From Egibacteraceae bacterium (GTDB lineage Bacteria; Actinomycetota; Nitriliruptoria; Euzebyales; Egibacteraceae), in the NCBI GenBank assembly GCA_035540635.1, contig DATLGH010000012.1:1-45220 (forward strand): a DNA stretch of 45,220 bases, given 5' to 3'. The position numbers were made by a program, and so were the translations under genes. Below are positions 7,709 through 15,228 of the stretch, piece by piece. Numbering within the stretch: the first letter of the stretch is position 1; every line of letters begins with the position of its first letter. The notes under the pieces are model-generated. The model did no database searches. It worked only from the letters and a program-made list of their open reading frames with translations, and was not told the DNA's origin.

Positions 7709-8983
7709 AACGCCGATGAGCTGCTCGGTGAGCGCACGGGAGTTGAGCAGGAGCTCGCGGAGGCTCGGCAGCTCGGTCGCCGCCACGGGCGACAGGGGCT
7801 GGAAGAGCCCGAGCACCGTCCGGGGCCCGTTCACCAGGTCGCTGATCGCGAGGATGGTGACGACCTGCAGGAGATGGAGCGCGAGCACGCCCCGCCACCG
7901 GGGCCTGCGCGCGAGCGCGAGCGCCACGAACGGCGTGAACCACATGAAGTAGTGGGCCGAGAAGGTCGCGAGGGCGAAGAACGCCGCGTGGACGACGAGC
8001 AGCCACACCCACAGCTCGCCGACCCGGACCGCGCCGGCGCCCCACCAGCCGGCGGACCGCCCGAGCAGGTAGCCGTACACGGCGAGGACCGCGGCGAGCA
8101 TGAGGTAGATGTCCCCGGCTCCCTGGACAGGCAGCGTCAACGCGAGGAAGGCATCGCCCGGGGCGATGTCGCGCAGGCGGGCGAGCTCGCCGGCGGTGCC
8201 GCCGAGGATCCGGTTCGTCACCATCGTGAGCGCGAAGGGCAGGAGCGCGAGGCCCGCCCACGCGCCCTGCCGGCGCCAGCCCCGCACGGCGACGAGGGCG
8301 AAGACCGGGACGAGCAGGAGCGGGTAGGTGCGCGTGGTGACCGCCAGTCCGAGCAGCAGCGCCCCCGTCCAGGGCCGCCGGCGCTCGCACGCGAGCAGCG
8401 CGCCGAGCACGAGCGCGACGGGGAAGGCCTCGTAGCGGGCGAACAGGTAGGTCGCGTAGAGCCCGATCGGGGAGAGCATCCAGAATGCCCACGCACGCCG
8501 GATCGCCTGCGGCCTCCCGGCGGCGACGAGAGAGAGCAGGAGCAGGCCGGCGGCGAGGTCGAACGCGAGGTAGGGCAGCTTGAGCACGAAAAGCGTCGAG
8601 AAGACGTCCGAGGACGTGGCGAACTCCCGTGTCACCTGCGTCTGCAGCCCACCGGAGTCACCCCACCACCAGGGGTCGGTCCAGACCGCGGCGGGCGGCG
8701 GCAGGAGCGGCCCGAGCAGCCGCAGGGCGAGCGCGTGGACATAGTGCGCGCCCATGTTGACGAGGTAGGACCCGAACAGCTGCCCCTCGTAGGCGATGAG
8801 GTGGGCACGCCAGTAGACGGCGAGCAGGTCGCTGTGGAACGCGAACGGCATCACCGCGAAACGCACGGCCAGGCCGACCCCGAGCCAGCCGAGCAGCGGG
8901 CGGCGCAGCACCGGGTCACGCAGGGGGGCTGGCAGCAGCCGCGAGATCGCCGGGACCCTACCGCTGCGCTGCTTGAGGGTCAT
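7556..8983 (-). CDS. multi-spanning GT-C-like mannosyltransferase-type membrane protein
   Basis: A 475-residue protein with about ten transmembrane segments, an early HSDLLAVYWRAH loop containing an acidic residue, WTDPWWWGDSGG and a YLFARYEAFPVALVLG stretch, the general build of GT-C polyprenyl-phosphate-sugar-dependent transferases (GT87/PIG-M-like). It probably adds a sugar to a lipid-linked or cell-wall glycan on the outer side of the membrane. The C-terminal 35 residues (from about AGRAPQVAHPEPHRP) lose hydrophobicity and overlap, on the opposite strand, the lipoprotein gene. The ATG overlaps the stop of a 12-codon mini-ORF (ATGA) and also has its own TAGGGT hexamer 6 nt upstream, so either coupled or leaderless initiation is possible. 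Confidence 0.82.
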   Translation of the reverse strand: MTLKQRSGRVPAISRLLPAPLRDPVLRRPLLGWLGVGLAVRFAVMPFAFHSDLLAVYWRAHLIAYEGQLFGSYLVNMGAHYVHALALRLLGPLLPPPAAVWTDPWWWGDSGGLQTQVTREFATSSDVFSTLFVLKLPYLAFDLAAGLLLLSLVAAGRPQAIRRAWAFWMLSPIGLYATYLFARYEAFPVALVLGALLACERRRPWTGALLLGLAVTTRTYPLLLVPVFALVAVRGWRRQGAWAGLALLPFALTMVTNRILGGTAGELARLRDIAPGDAFLALTLPVQGAGDIYLMLAAVLAVYGYLLGRSAGWWGAGAVRVGELWVWLLVVHAAFFALATFSAHYFMWFTPFVALALARRPRWRGVLALHLLQVVTILAISDLVNGPRTVLGLFQPLSPVAATELPSLRELLLNSRALTEQLIGVLRTGFLVLTGLLAAPALAELAGRAPQVAHPEPHRPADQHEPQSRKQRVAR

Positions 8984-9018
8984 TCGGGGACCCTACCGCT
9001 GCGCTGCTCGAGGGTCAT
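8980..9018 (-). CDS. 12-codon leader ORF overlapping the GT-C-like gene by ATGA
   Basis: The frame encodes MTLEQRSGRVPE then TGA; the stop overlaps the ATG at 8983. A TACACT hexamer (9026-9031) lies 7 nt before its own ATG, so it would be translated as a leaderless peptide, and the ribosome could restart at the overlapping ATG. It arises from the 35-bp duplication: its sequence repeats the first codons of the downstream gene. Either a true coupling leader or simply the duplicated former start; no homologue known to me. Confidence 0.35.
   Translation of the reverse strand: MTLEQRSGRVPE
8990..8995 (-). promoter_or_regulatory. putative -10 element, 6 nt before the GT-C-like gene ATG
   Basis: TAGGGT on the minus strand, inside the upstream copy of the 35-bp duplication. 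The same hexamer at the same 6-nt distance precedes rarA. Confidence 0.4.
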
Positions 9019-9025
9019 ACGCGTC

Positions 9026-9031
9026 AGTGTA
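9026..9031 (-). promoter_or_regulatory. putative -10 element for the 12-codon leader ORF
   Basis: TACACT on the minus strand, 7 nt before the mini-ORF ATG at 9018. It lies back to back with the plus-strand hexamer at 9041-9046, so the two divergent promoters would overlap. Confidence 0.35.
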
Positions 9032-9040
9032 GGAGTCGGT

Positions 9041-9046
9041 TAGCCT
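9041..9046 (+). promoter_or_regulatory. putative -10 element giving a leaderless mRNA
   Basis: TAGCCT followed after 6 nt by the ATG at 9053; no ribosome-binding site is present in the gap. Confidence 0.45.
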
Positions 9047-9052
9047 GACGGG

Positions 9053-10000
9053 ATGCAGCCCTACCTGTCGGCCGTCGTGCCGGTCTACGACGAGGTCGAG
9101 GCGCTGCCGCAGCTCCACGCCGAGCTCGTCACCGCTCTCGAGATGCTCGACCGTCCGAGCGAGATCGTCTACGTCGACGACGGTTCCACGGACGGGTCGA
9201 CCGAGCTGCTCCACAAGCTCCAGCTCGAGCGGCCCGAGCTCGTGCGGGTCGTCGTCCTCCGGCGCAACTTCGGGAAGTCAGGAGCCCTCGCGGCGGGGTT
9301 CGACGCCGCCCGAGGCGAGCTCTACGTCACCCTCGACGCCGACGGCCAGGACGTGCCCGACGAGATCCGCGCGCTGCTCGCCCGTGTCGAGAGGGACGGC
9401 TACGACCTCGTCGGAGGGTGGCGGCGCGAGCGCGACGACCGCGTCGTGAAACGGCTCACGTCCCGGTGGTACAACGCCGCGACCCGGGCGCTGACCGGGC
9501 TCGACCTGCACGACTTCAACACCGGGTTCAAGCTCCTGCGGGCGGAGGTGGCCGAGGAGCTGCCGCTGTACGGCGAGTTCCACCGCTTCGTGCCGGTGCT
9601 CGCCCACGACCTCGGGTTCCGGGTGACCGAGGTCGCGGTGCGCCACCGCGCCCGCACCGCCGGCAGGAGCAAGTTCCTGTCCGTCCTGCGGTTCCCGAAG
9701 ACGCTGCTCGACCTCATGACGGTGCTGTTCCTCACCCGCTTCGCCGACCGACCGCTCTACCTGTTCGGGGGTGTCGGGGCGGCGCTGTCGCTCATCGGTT
9801 TCACCGTGCTCGCCTACCTGTCGGGCATCTGGCTCTTCACCGACCAGGGCATCGGCAACCGGCCACTGCTGCTGTTCGGTGTGCTGTGCGTGCTCGTCGG
9901 GGTGCAGCTCATCGGCACGGGCTTCATCGGCGACGTGCTGCGGCACACCGGCGCCCGGGACCGCCGGCCCTACCGGGTCCGCGAGATCCTCGAAGACTGA
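9053..10000 (+). CDS. polyprenyl-phosphate glycosyltransferase, family 2 (DPM1/ArnC-like)
   Basis: A 315-residue enzyme predicted to transfer a sugar from a nucleotide donor to a polyprenyl phosphate on the cytosolic face. Residues 5-220 are a GT2 domain: VVPVYDEVE, VDDGSTDGS (41-49), RRNFGKSGALAAGFD (71-85), LDADGQDVP (94-102) and DFNTGFKLLR. Two C-terminal transmembrane segments (about 230-258 and 268-292) are as in ArnC/GtrB-type proteins. The product could feed the neighbouring GT-C-like membrane transferase. It starts at a leaderless-type ATG and is followed after 16 bp by a GT4 gene, probably one operon. Confidence 0.92.
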   Translation: MQPYLSAVVPVYDEVEALPQLHAELVTALEMLDRPSEIVYVDDGSTDGSTELLHKLQLERPELVRVVVLRRNFGKSGALAAGFDAARGELYVTLDADGQDVPDEIRALLARVERDGYDLVGGWRRERDDRVVKRLTSRWYNAATRALTGLDLHDFNTGFKLLRAEVAEELPLYGEFHRFVPVLAHDLGFRVTEVAVRHRARTAGRSKFLSVLRFPKTLLDLMTVLFLTRFADRPLYLFGGVGAALSLIGFTVLAYLSGIWLFTDQGIGNRPLLLFGVLCVLVGVQLIGTGFIGDVLRHTGARDRRPYRVREILED

Positions 10001-10016
10001 CCGGGCCGCCGAGCGG

Positions 10017-11162
10017 ATGCGGATCCTCGCCCTCACCCATGTGTTCCCCCGGAGCGCTGACGACCCGAGCGCGCCGTTCCTGCTCACGTGGGCGCGCGCC
10101 CTGCTGGCAGCCGGCGTCGACGTCGGCGTGGTCGCCCCCCACGACGCCGGTCTGCCCGCACGCCAGACCGTCGCGGGGGTGCCGGTCCGCCTGGCCCGGT
10201 ACGCGCCCGACCGGGCGGAGCGGCTCGCCTACCGCGGCGAGATGCACCAGATCGCCCGGACGCCGGCCGGTCCGCCGCTCGTCGCGTCCCTCGTCGCGTC
10301 CCTGGCCGGGCGGCTGCGGGCGCAGGCCCGCCTCGGCCGCCCCGACGTCGTCGCGGTGCACTGGTGGATGCCCGGGGCGATCGCGGCCCGCCTCGCCCGC
10401 GTCGACGCGCCGGTGGTGCTGACCGCGCACGGCACCGACGTGGCACTGCTCGAGTCCGAGCCACGCCTCGCGCCGCTCGCCCGGTGGGCGCTCGCGGGGG
10501 TCGATCGCGTCGAGGCGGTGTCCTCCGACCTCGCCGAGCGGCTCGCCCGCGCCACCGGGCGGGTCGCCGACGCCGTGAACCCGATGCCGCTCGACGCGGG
10601 GTGGCTCGCCGAACCCGCGCCGCCGCGCGCACGGGCCGCCGACCGGCCGTTGGAGGTCCTCGCGGCGGGGCGCATGGTTCCCGAGAAGGGATTCGCCGAC
10701 CTGCTCGAGGCCGCGCGCCGGGTCCCCGTCCCCGTGCGGGTCACGCTCGTGGGCGACGGCCCCGAGCGAGGGCGGCTCGAGCAGCTGGCCGAGGCGCTCG
10801 GTGTCCACGCCCGGCTGCCTGGGCGCCTGGCTCCCGACGCGCTGCACGCCGCCTACGCCGCAGCCGACGTGGTCGTCCAGCCCTCGCACCGCGAGGGGTT
10901 CGGGCTCGTGGCCGCCGAGGCCCTCGCCCGGGGCGTCCCCGTCGTTGCCACCGACTCGGGCGGGGCCCGCGACGTCCTCGACGCCGGCGAGCTCGTGCCG
11001 GTCGGCGACGTGGCCGCCCTCGCCGACCGCCTCGCGGCCGTCGCCGCGGACCCCCTGGCCGCGCGCGAGCGCGCCGCCCGCCACGGCCCCCGCGTGCGCG
11101 CGCTCCTGGCCCCGGCCGCCGCCGCCGAACGCACCCTCGCCGGCTTCCACGCCGTCACCTGA
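10017..11162 (+). CDS. glycosyltransferase family 4
   Basis: A 381-residue GT-B enzyme, presumably cytosolic, for glycan or lipid glycosylation. The N-terminal half begins MRILALTHVFPRSADDPSAP, a usual GT4 start, with VVLTAHGTD near residue 140. The C-terminal half has AAGRMVPEKGF (about 217) and PSHREGFGLVAAEALARGVP (about 287), with the two donor-binding glutamates of the EX7E motif. The ATG follows the GT2 stop by 16 bp, so the pair is likely co-transcribed. It ends 13 bp short of the convergent CWB2-RlpA gene. Donor and acceptor are not predictable. Confidence 0.93.
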   Translation: MRILALTHVFPRSADDPSAPFLLTWARALLAAGVDVGVVAPHDAGLPARQTVAGVPVRLARYAPDRAERLAYRGEMHQIARTPAGPPLVASLVASLAGRLRAQARLGRPDVVAVHWWMPGAIAARLARVDAPVVLTAHGTDVALLESEPRLAPLARWALAGVDRVEAVSSDLAERLARATGRVADAVNPMPLDAGWLAEPAPPRARAADRPLEVLAAGRMVPEKGFADLLEAARRVPVPVRVTLVGDGPERGRLEQLAEALGVHARLPGRLAPDALHAAYAAADVVVQPSHREGFGLVAAEALARGVPVVATDSGGARDVLDAGELVPVGDVAALADRLAAVAADPLAARERAARHGPRVRALLAPAAAAERTLAGFHAVT

Positions 11163-11191
11163 CCCGCCCGGCCGCCTACCCTCCGCGGGTC
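11161..11191. terminator. possible shared terminator hairpin between convergent genes
   Basis: GACCCGC and GCGGGTC form a 7-bp stem with a 17-nt loop across the ends of the GT4 gene and the CWB2-RlpA gene. There is no U-run and the loop is long, so support is weak. Confidence 0.25.
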
Positions 11192-12687
11192 GCCTCCTCG
11201 TACGCCTCATCTCCCTCGGGCCGGGCGTCCCCTGCCCGGTCGGGGTGGGTGAGGCCGGGCTTCGTGGAGTCGGGGGGTTCATCACCGGCGGGTGAGCCCG
11301 CCGCGGCGGCCCCGTCGAGGATCTCGCCCCGCACCCACGTGACACCCGCGTGGGTGAAGCCGAGGAGCTCGGAGGCGTGGCGCGACACGTCAAGGACGCG
11401 GCCGCCGATGTAAGGGCCGCGGTCGTTGACCCGCACGGTCGTCGTCGCACCGTTGTGGACGTTCGTGACGCGGACGCGGGTGTTGCACGGCAGGGTGCGG
11501 TGCGCCGCGGTGAGCGCCCCGGGGTCGAACCGCTCCCCGCACGCGGTGGTGCGCCCTGCGAACCGCGCCCCGTACCAGCTCGCCTCGCCCTCGAACGCGC
11601 CGACGACCCGCTCCACCGGAGCAGGAGGAGGCGGCGGTGGGGGCGGCTCGGGCGGAGGTGGCCGCGGATCGCCGCGCAGCGCCGCCTCCACCTCCTGGCG
11701 CACGAGGTCGCTCACCGCACCCTCGCCGCCGATGAGCACCGCGCCGGCGAGGCGGTGCCGGCGTCCCCGCAGCCACCGGTCGGTGCCGTCGTTCAGCCGG
11801 TCCGGGGGCACGAGCAGGACGGGTCCGTGCAACGCAGCGGCGAGCGGGCCGGCGCTCAGCGCGTCGGCGAAGCCTGAGCCCGAGGCGAGCACGAGCCGGA
11901 GGGGTTCGTCGCCCATGGCGCCCATGGCGCGCTCGGCGACGTGCACCGACGTGAGGTAACGGCTGGCGCCGGCCACACGCTCGACCGCGTAGCCGAGGCC
12001 GCGGAGGCGTTCGTCCACAGCCGGGGAGATCGCGTTCGTGCCACCGACCAGCACCACGGAGAGGGCCTCGAGGTCGCCGAGGGCCACCTCCGTCTCCGGC
12101 GGCAGGCGGTCGTGACGGGTGAGCAGCGTGGGCACCCGCTGCGGGGCCGCGGCGAGACTCGCGCCCGCCAGCGCGTCGGGCCAGGCCCGTCCCGAAACCG
12201 GATGGCTACCGAGCGCCAGCACGACCTCGCCGGTTGACGAGGGCCCCGCCTCACGCGCGAGCAGCCGCGCCGTGTCGTAGCGGTTGTCGCCGGCGACCCG
12301 CTCGACCACGAGGCCCTGCCCCTCGAGCTCGTCGCCCACCGTGGCCGCGATCGCGGCGGGCCCGCCGACGACCCAGACGCGCTCGGTGCCGAGGCGCCGC
12401 AGCTCGTCGGCCACCTCGCCCGGCAGCCGACCGGGGTGCGTGAGCAGCAGCGGAGCGTCCGCGCGAGCCGCGAGCGCACCCGCGGCGAGCGCGTCGGGGA
12501 AGTCCTGCGCCGTGGCGAGCACCGCTTCGGACGCCGACCCGAACGAGGTCCGCGAGACGGCGACCGCCGTCGCGATCCGGTCGGGCCCGGCGGCGCGATC
12601 CACCGCCGGGCTGTCGGCAGCGACCGTGCCGACCGAAGCCCCGGCTATGGCCACGGTGACAAAGAACATCAGGGCAACCCAACGCAT
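11176..12687 (-). CDS. secreted protein with cell-wall-binding repeat 2 domains and an RlpA-like domain
   Basis: About 503 residues. The N-terminus is a signal peptide (WVALMFFVTVAIAGASVGTVAADS). Residues about 30-335 carry three CWB2 repeats (for example RAAGPDRIATAVAVS, FPDALAAGALAARADAPLLL, VWVVGGPAAI), which bind anionic wall polymers. A Pro-rich linker follows, then residues about 365-460 form a double-psi beta-barrel RlpA-like domain: EGEASWYGARFAGRTTACGE, LPCNTRVRVTNV and VNDRGPY, whose Asp is the catalytic-type residue of RlpA/MltA barrels. It may cleave or bind peptidoglycan while held in the wall. Two ATGs are adjacent; the second is chosen because AGAGG sits 5 nt before it. A short tail rich in charged residues ends the protein. 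Confidence 0.9.
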   Translation of the reverse strand: MRWVALMFFVTVAIAGASVGTVAADSPAVDRAAGPDRIATAVAVSRTSFGSASEAVLATAQDFPDALAAGALAARADAPLLLTHPGRLPGEVADELRRLGTERVWVVGGPAAIAATVGDELEGQGLVVERVAGDNRYDTARLLAREAGPSSTGEVVLALGSHPVSGRAWPDALAGASLAAAPQRVPTLLTRHDRLPPETEVALGDLEALSVVLVGGTNAISPAVDERLRGLGYAVERVAGASRYLTSVHVAERAMGAMGDEPLRLVLASGSGFADALSAGPLAAALHGPVLLVPPDRLNDGTDRWLRGRRHRLAGAVLIGGEGAVSDLVRQEVEAALRGDPRPPPPEPPPPPPPPAPVERVVGAFEGEASWYGARFAGRTTACGERFDPGALTAAHRTLPCNTRVRVTNVHNGATTTVRVNDRGPYIGGRVLDVSRHASELLGFTHAGVTWVRGEILDGAAAAGSPAGDEPPDSTKPGLTHPDRAGDARPEGDEAYEEATRGG

Positions 12688-12780
12688 CATTTCCTCTCGG
12701 ATGGGATGGGGAGCGCCTAACCCGTCGCCGGCGCGCCGAAACCTCCGACCGCGTGGCGGCGGGCCGTTCCGAGCGTCGTG

Positions 12781-13782
12781 TCAGGGGTGGCGCGCGGCGG
12801 CCGCGACGGCCTGCCCGTCGCCGAGGACCGCCTCGGGCCCGACCACGGCAGCCACGCCGACCCGGGCGTTCTCGCCGAGGATCGCGCGGCACACCTGCGC
12901 CTCCTCCCCCACCTCGACGCCCGCGTGGAGCACGGCGTCGGCGACCCGCGCGCCGGCCCCCACGACGCAGCGGGGGCCGACCACGACGGCGACACCGACG
13001 TCGGCGGACCGGTCGACCCTCGCGCTCTCGTGCACCATCGCGAGTCGTCCCACGCTCCGGAAGCCGGCCGCCGCAGGCCACGCACAGCGCCCGTCGAGCA
13101 CGGCGCGGTGCCCGGCAAGGTAGCGGTCGGGCGTGCCGATGTCCTGCCAGTGCCCATCCGACACGACGCCGCGGAGCACCGCTCCGGCGTCGAGCAGGCC
13201 CGGGAAGACCGCACGCTCGAACGACAGCGGGCCGTCGCCGGGGAAGGGGTCGAACGCCTCGGGTGCGAGCACGTAGGTGCCCGCGTTGACCGTGTCGGCG
13301 GCCACGGTGCCTGGCGGCGGCTTCTCCACGAACCGGCGCACCCGCCCGTCGTCGTCGCACACGACCACACCGAAGCTCGCCGTGTCCGCCACCCTCGTCA
13401 GCGCGATCGTGGCCGCCGCGCCGGCCTCGTCGTGCGCGGCGAGCAGGGCGCCGAAGTCGAGGTCGGTGAGGATGTCGCCGTTGCAGACGAGCACCGGGCC
13501 GTGCGCGCGTCCCCGGAGCAGACGTCGGGCCGCGCCGGCGGTGTCGAGCGGCGCCTCCTCGGTGACGACGTCGACGGCCACGCCGGCGTCGCCGAGGCCG
13601 CGCCAGGGGGCGGCGGCGTCGCCGACGAGGAAGGTCGCGCGGTCGCAGCCCGCCGCGGCGAGGCGGCGCAGCAGACCGACGGCGAACGGCTCGCCCATGA
13701 ACGGCAGCAGCGGCTTGGGGCGGGTGTCGGTGAGGGGGCGAAGGCGCGTGCCTTTACCGCCGGCGAGGATGACCGCGTGCAT
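12781..13782 (-). CDS. manB: sugar-1-phosphate nucleotidyltransferase (ManB/GDP-mannose pyrophosphorylase-like)
   Basis: A 333-residue enzyme that joins a sugar 1-phosphate to an NTP. The N-terminus has the pyrophosphorylase signature GGKGTRLRP (8-16) and the lysine region RPKPLLPFMGEPF; VLVCNGDILTDLDF supplies the metal aspartate and FVEKPPPGTV the second conserved lysine. The last ~80 residues are hexapeptide left-handed beta-helix repeats. Size, build and position next to wbbL and rmlD resemble mycobacterial ManB (Rv3264c), which makes GDP-mannose; glucose- or other specificities cannot be excluded. It has its own promoter-like TACCCT 10 nt before the ATG and follows rarA. Confidence 0.85.
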   Translation of the reverse strand: MHAVILAGGKGTRLRPLTDTRPKPLLPFMGEPFAVGLLRRLAAAGCDRATFLVGDAAAPWRGLGDAGVAVDVVTEEAPLDTAGAARRLLRGRAHGPVLVCNGDILTDLDFGALLAAHDEAGAAATIALTRVADTASFGVVVCDDDGRVRRFVEKPPPGTVAADTVNAGTYVLAPEAFDPFPGDGPLSFERAVFPGLLDAGAVLRGVVSDGHWQDIGTPDRYLAGHRAVLDGRCAWPAAAGFRSVGRLAMVHESARVDRSADVGVAVVVGPRCVVGAGARVADAVLHAGVEVGEEAQVCRAILGENARVGVAAVVGPEAVLGDGQAVAAAARHP

Positions 13783-13792
13783 AGGGCTGCTC

Positions 13793-13798
13793 AGGGTA
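13793..13798 (-). promoter_or_regulatory. putative -10 element of the manB-like gene
   Basis: TACCCT on the minus strand, 10 nt before the ATG, implying a leader of only about three nucleotides. Confidence 0.35.
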
Positions 13799-13852
13799 CC
13801 GGCGGGCAGTCCGGCGTGGCCGACCCCCGGGCCGCGCCCGGCAGGTGCCAGC

Positions 13853-15172
13853 TCACCGTTCGGGATCGTCCTCCCGGTCTGCACGCCAGCGGGCGAGGTC
13901 AGGCTCGCGGCCGTGGGGGCCGGGCTCGTAGAGCCGTCCGACGCCCTCCGGGGCGTAGGGCTGGGGTACCCAGCCACGCGGGTCGTCGTGGGGGTAGCGG
14001 TAGCCGGCACCGTGCCCGAGCCGGGCAGCGCCGCGGTAGTGCGCGTCGCGCAGGTGCGCGGGCACGGGAGCGTTGCCGAGACGGGCCACCGCCTCGCCGG
14101 CTGCCGCAAGGGCACGGGTGACGCGGTTGGACTTCGGGGCCAGCGCCAGGTAGATCGCCGCCTCGGCGAGGGCGTAGCGCGCCTCGGGCAGCCCGACGAA
14201 CTCGAGCGCGTGGAAGGCCGCGACGGCCACCTGCAGCGCCTGCGGGTCAGCGAGGCCGACGTCCTCGCCGGCGAGGACGACCATCCGCCGGGCGAGGAAC
14301 CGGGGGTCCTCACCGGCGGTGAGCATCCGCACGAGCCAGTAGACCGCCGCGTCGGGATCCGACCCGCGCAGGGACTTGATGAACGCGCTCACCTGGTCGT
14401 AGTGGTTGTCGGCGGACTTGTCGTAGCGCAGGTGCGGATTGGCCAGCGCCGTGCGCACCGCGCCGGCCGTCACGGGGTCCCCGAGGGCGGCGGCGGTCTC
14501 GAGGCCGGTCAGGGCCACGCGCGCGTCGCCGTCGGCCGCGGCGACGAGGGCGTCGAGCGCCTCGGGCTCCACCGTCACGCCGGGCAGCCCCCGCTCGTCG
14601 CTGACGGCGCGGCCGAGGAGCACCCGGATGTCCTCGCCGTCGAGGGGCTCGAGCCGGTAGAGCAGGCTTCGGGACAGCAGCGGCGCGTTCACCTCGAAGT
14701 AGGGGTTCTCCGTCGTCGCACCGATGAGCACGACCGCGCCGTCCTCGACGCCCGGCAGCAGCGCGTCCTGCTGGGACTTGTTGAACCGGTGGATCTCGTC
14801 GACGAACAGCACGCTGCGCCGACCGGCATGCGCCCGCCGTGTGCGGGCCTCCTCGACGACACGGCGCACGTCCTTCACCCCGGCGGTGACGGCGGACAGC
14901 TCGACGAACGCGGCTTTCGTCGAGGCGGCGACGACGTGGGCGAGGCTCGTCTTGCCGGTTCCCGGCGGTCCCCAGAGCAGCACGCTGCGGATCTCGTCGG
15001 CTTCGACGGCGGCCCGCAACGGTCCCCCCGGACCCACGAGATGACGCTGCCCGACGACCGCGTCGAGGGTGCGGGGACGAAGGCGGGCGGCCAGCGGCTC
15101 ACCCGGCAGCGGGCCCTGCGGCCCGGCCGGGGGCGGGGCGGTCCCCGGGTCGTCGAAGAGCCGATCGCTCAC
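13853..15172 (-). CDS. rarA: replication-associated recombination protein A (RarA/MgsA), AAA+ ATPase
   Basis: A 439-residue clamp-loader-like ATPase that acts at stalled replication forks. The sequence has GQRHLVGPGG, Walker A GPPGTGKT (68-75), Walker B VLFVDEIH (121-128) followed by RFNKSQQD, sensor 1 IGATTENP, and the conserved LLSRSLLYRLEPL arginine-finger region; the C-terminal half matches the tetramerisation domain (YDQVSAFIKSLRGSDPDAAVYWL). Length is normal. The start is GTG with TAGGGT 6 nt upstream and no ribosome-binding site, suggesting a leaderless message. It sits between manB-like and wbbL-like genes and has no functional link to them that I can see. Confidence 0.96.
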   Translation of the reverse strand: MSDRLFDDPGTAPPPAGPQGPLPGEPLAARLRPRTLDAVVGQRHLVGPGGPLRAAVEADEIRSVLLWGPPGTGKTSLAHVVAASTKAAFVELSAVTAGVKDVRRVVEEARTRRAHAGRRSVLFVDEIHRFNKSQQDALLPGVEDGAVVLIGATTENPYFEVNAPLLSRSLLYRLEPLDGEDIRVLLGRAVSDERGLPGVTVEPEALDALVAAADGDARVALTGLETAAALGDPVTAGAVRTALANPHLRYDKSADNHYDQVSAFIKSLRGSDPDAAVYWLVRMLTAGEDPRFLARRMVVLAGEDVGLADPQALQVAVAAFHALEFVGLPEARYALAEAAIYLALAPKSNRVTRALAAAGEAVARLGNAPVPAHLRDAHYRGAARLGHGAGYRYPHDDPRGWVPQPYAPEGVGRLYEPGPHGREPDLARWRADREDDPER

Positions 15173-15178
15173 GAGGGG

Positions 15179-15184
15179 ACCCTA
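15179..15184 (-). promoter_or_regulatory. putative -10 element of rarA (leaderless)
   Basis: TAGGGT on the minus strand, 6 nt before the rarA GTG. The surrounding AGCGGTAGGGTCCCC is the same 15 bases found in the 35-bp duplication near 8990. Confidence 0.5.
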
Positions 15185-15228
15185 CCGCTCGGTGGGCGCT
15201 CACCGCCCGGCCGCCGCCGTCAGGGACG

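Larger units (their letters stand above)
8952..9021. repeat. 35-bp tandem duplication spanning a start codon and promoter hexamer
   Basis: Two adjacent 35-bp units (8952-8986 and 8987-9021) match at 33 of 35 positions. Each unit contains, on the minus strand, an ATG followed by ACCCTC and a TAGGGT hexamer. The period is not a multiple of three, so the upstream copy is a separate short reading frame that ends on the start codon of the membrane-protein gene. Confidence 0.9.

Noticed and set aside
7874-9043. Long plus-strand frame opposite the GT-C-like gene
   Set aside because: The product is a charged low-complexity Arg/Glu sequence, while the minus strand encodes a regular series of membrane helices.
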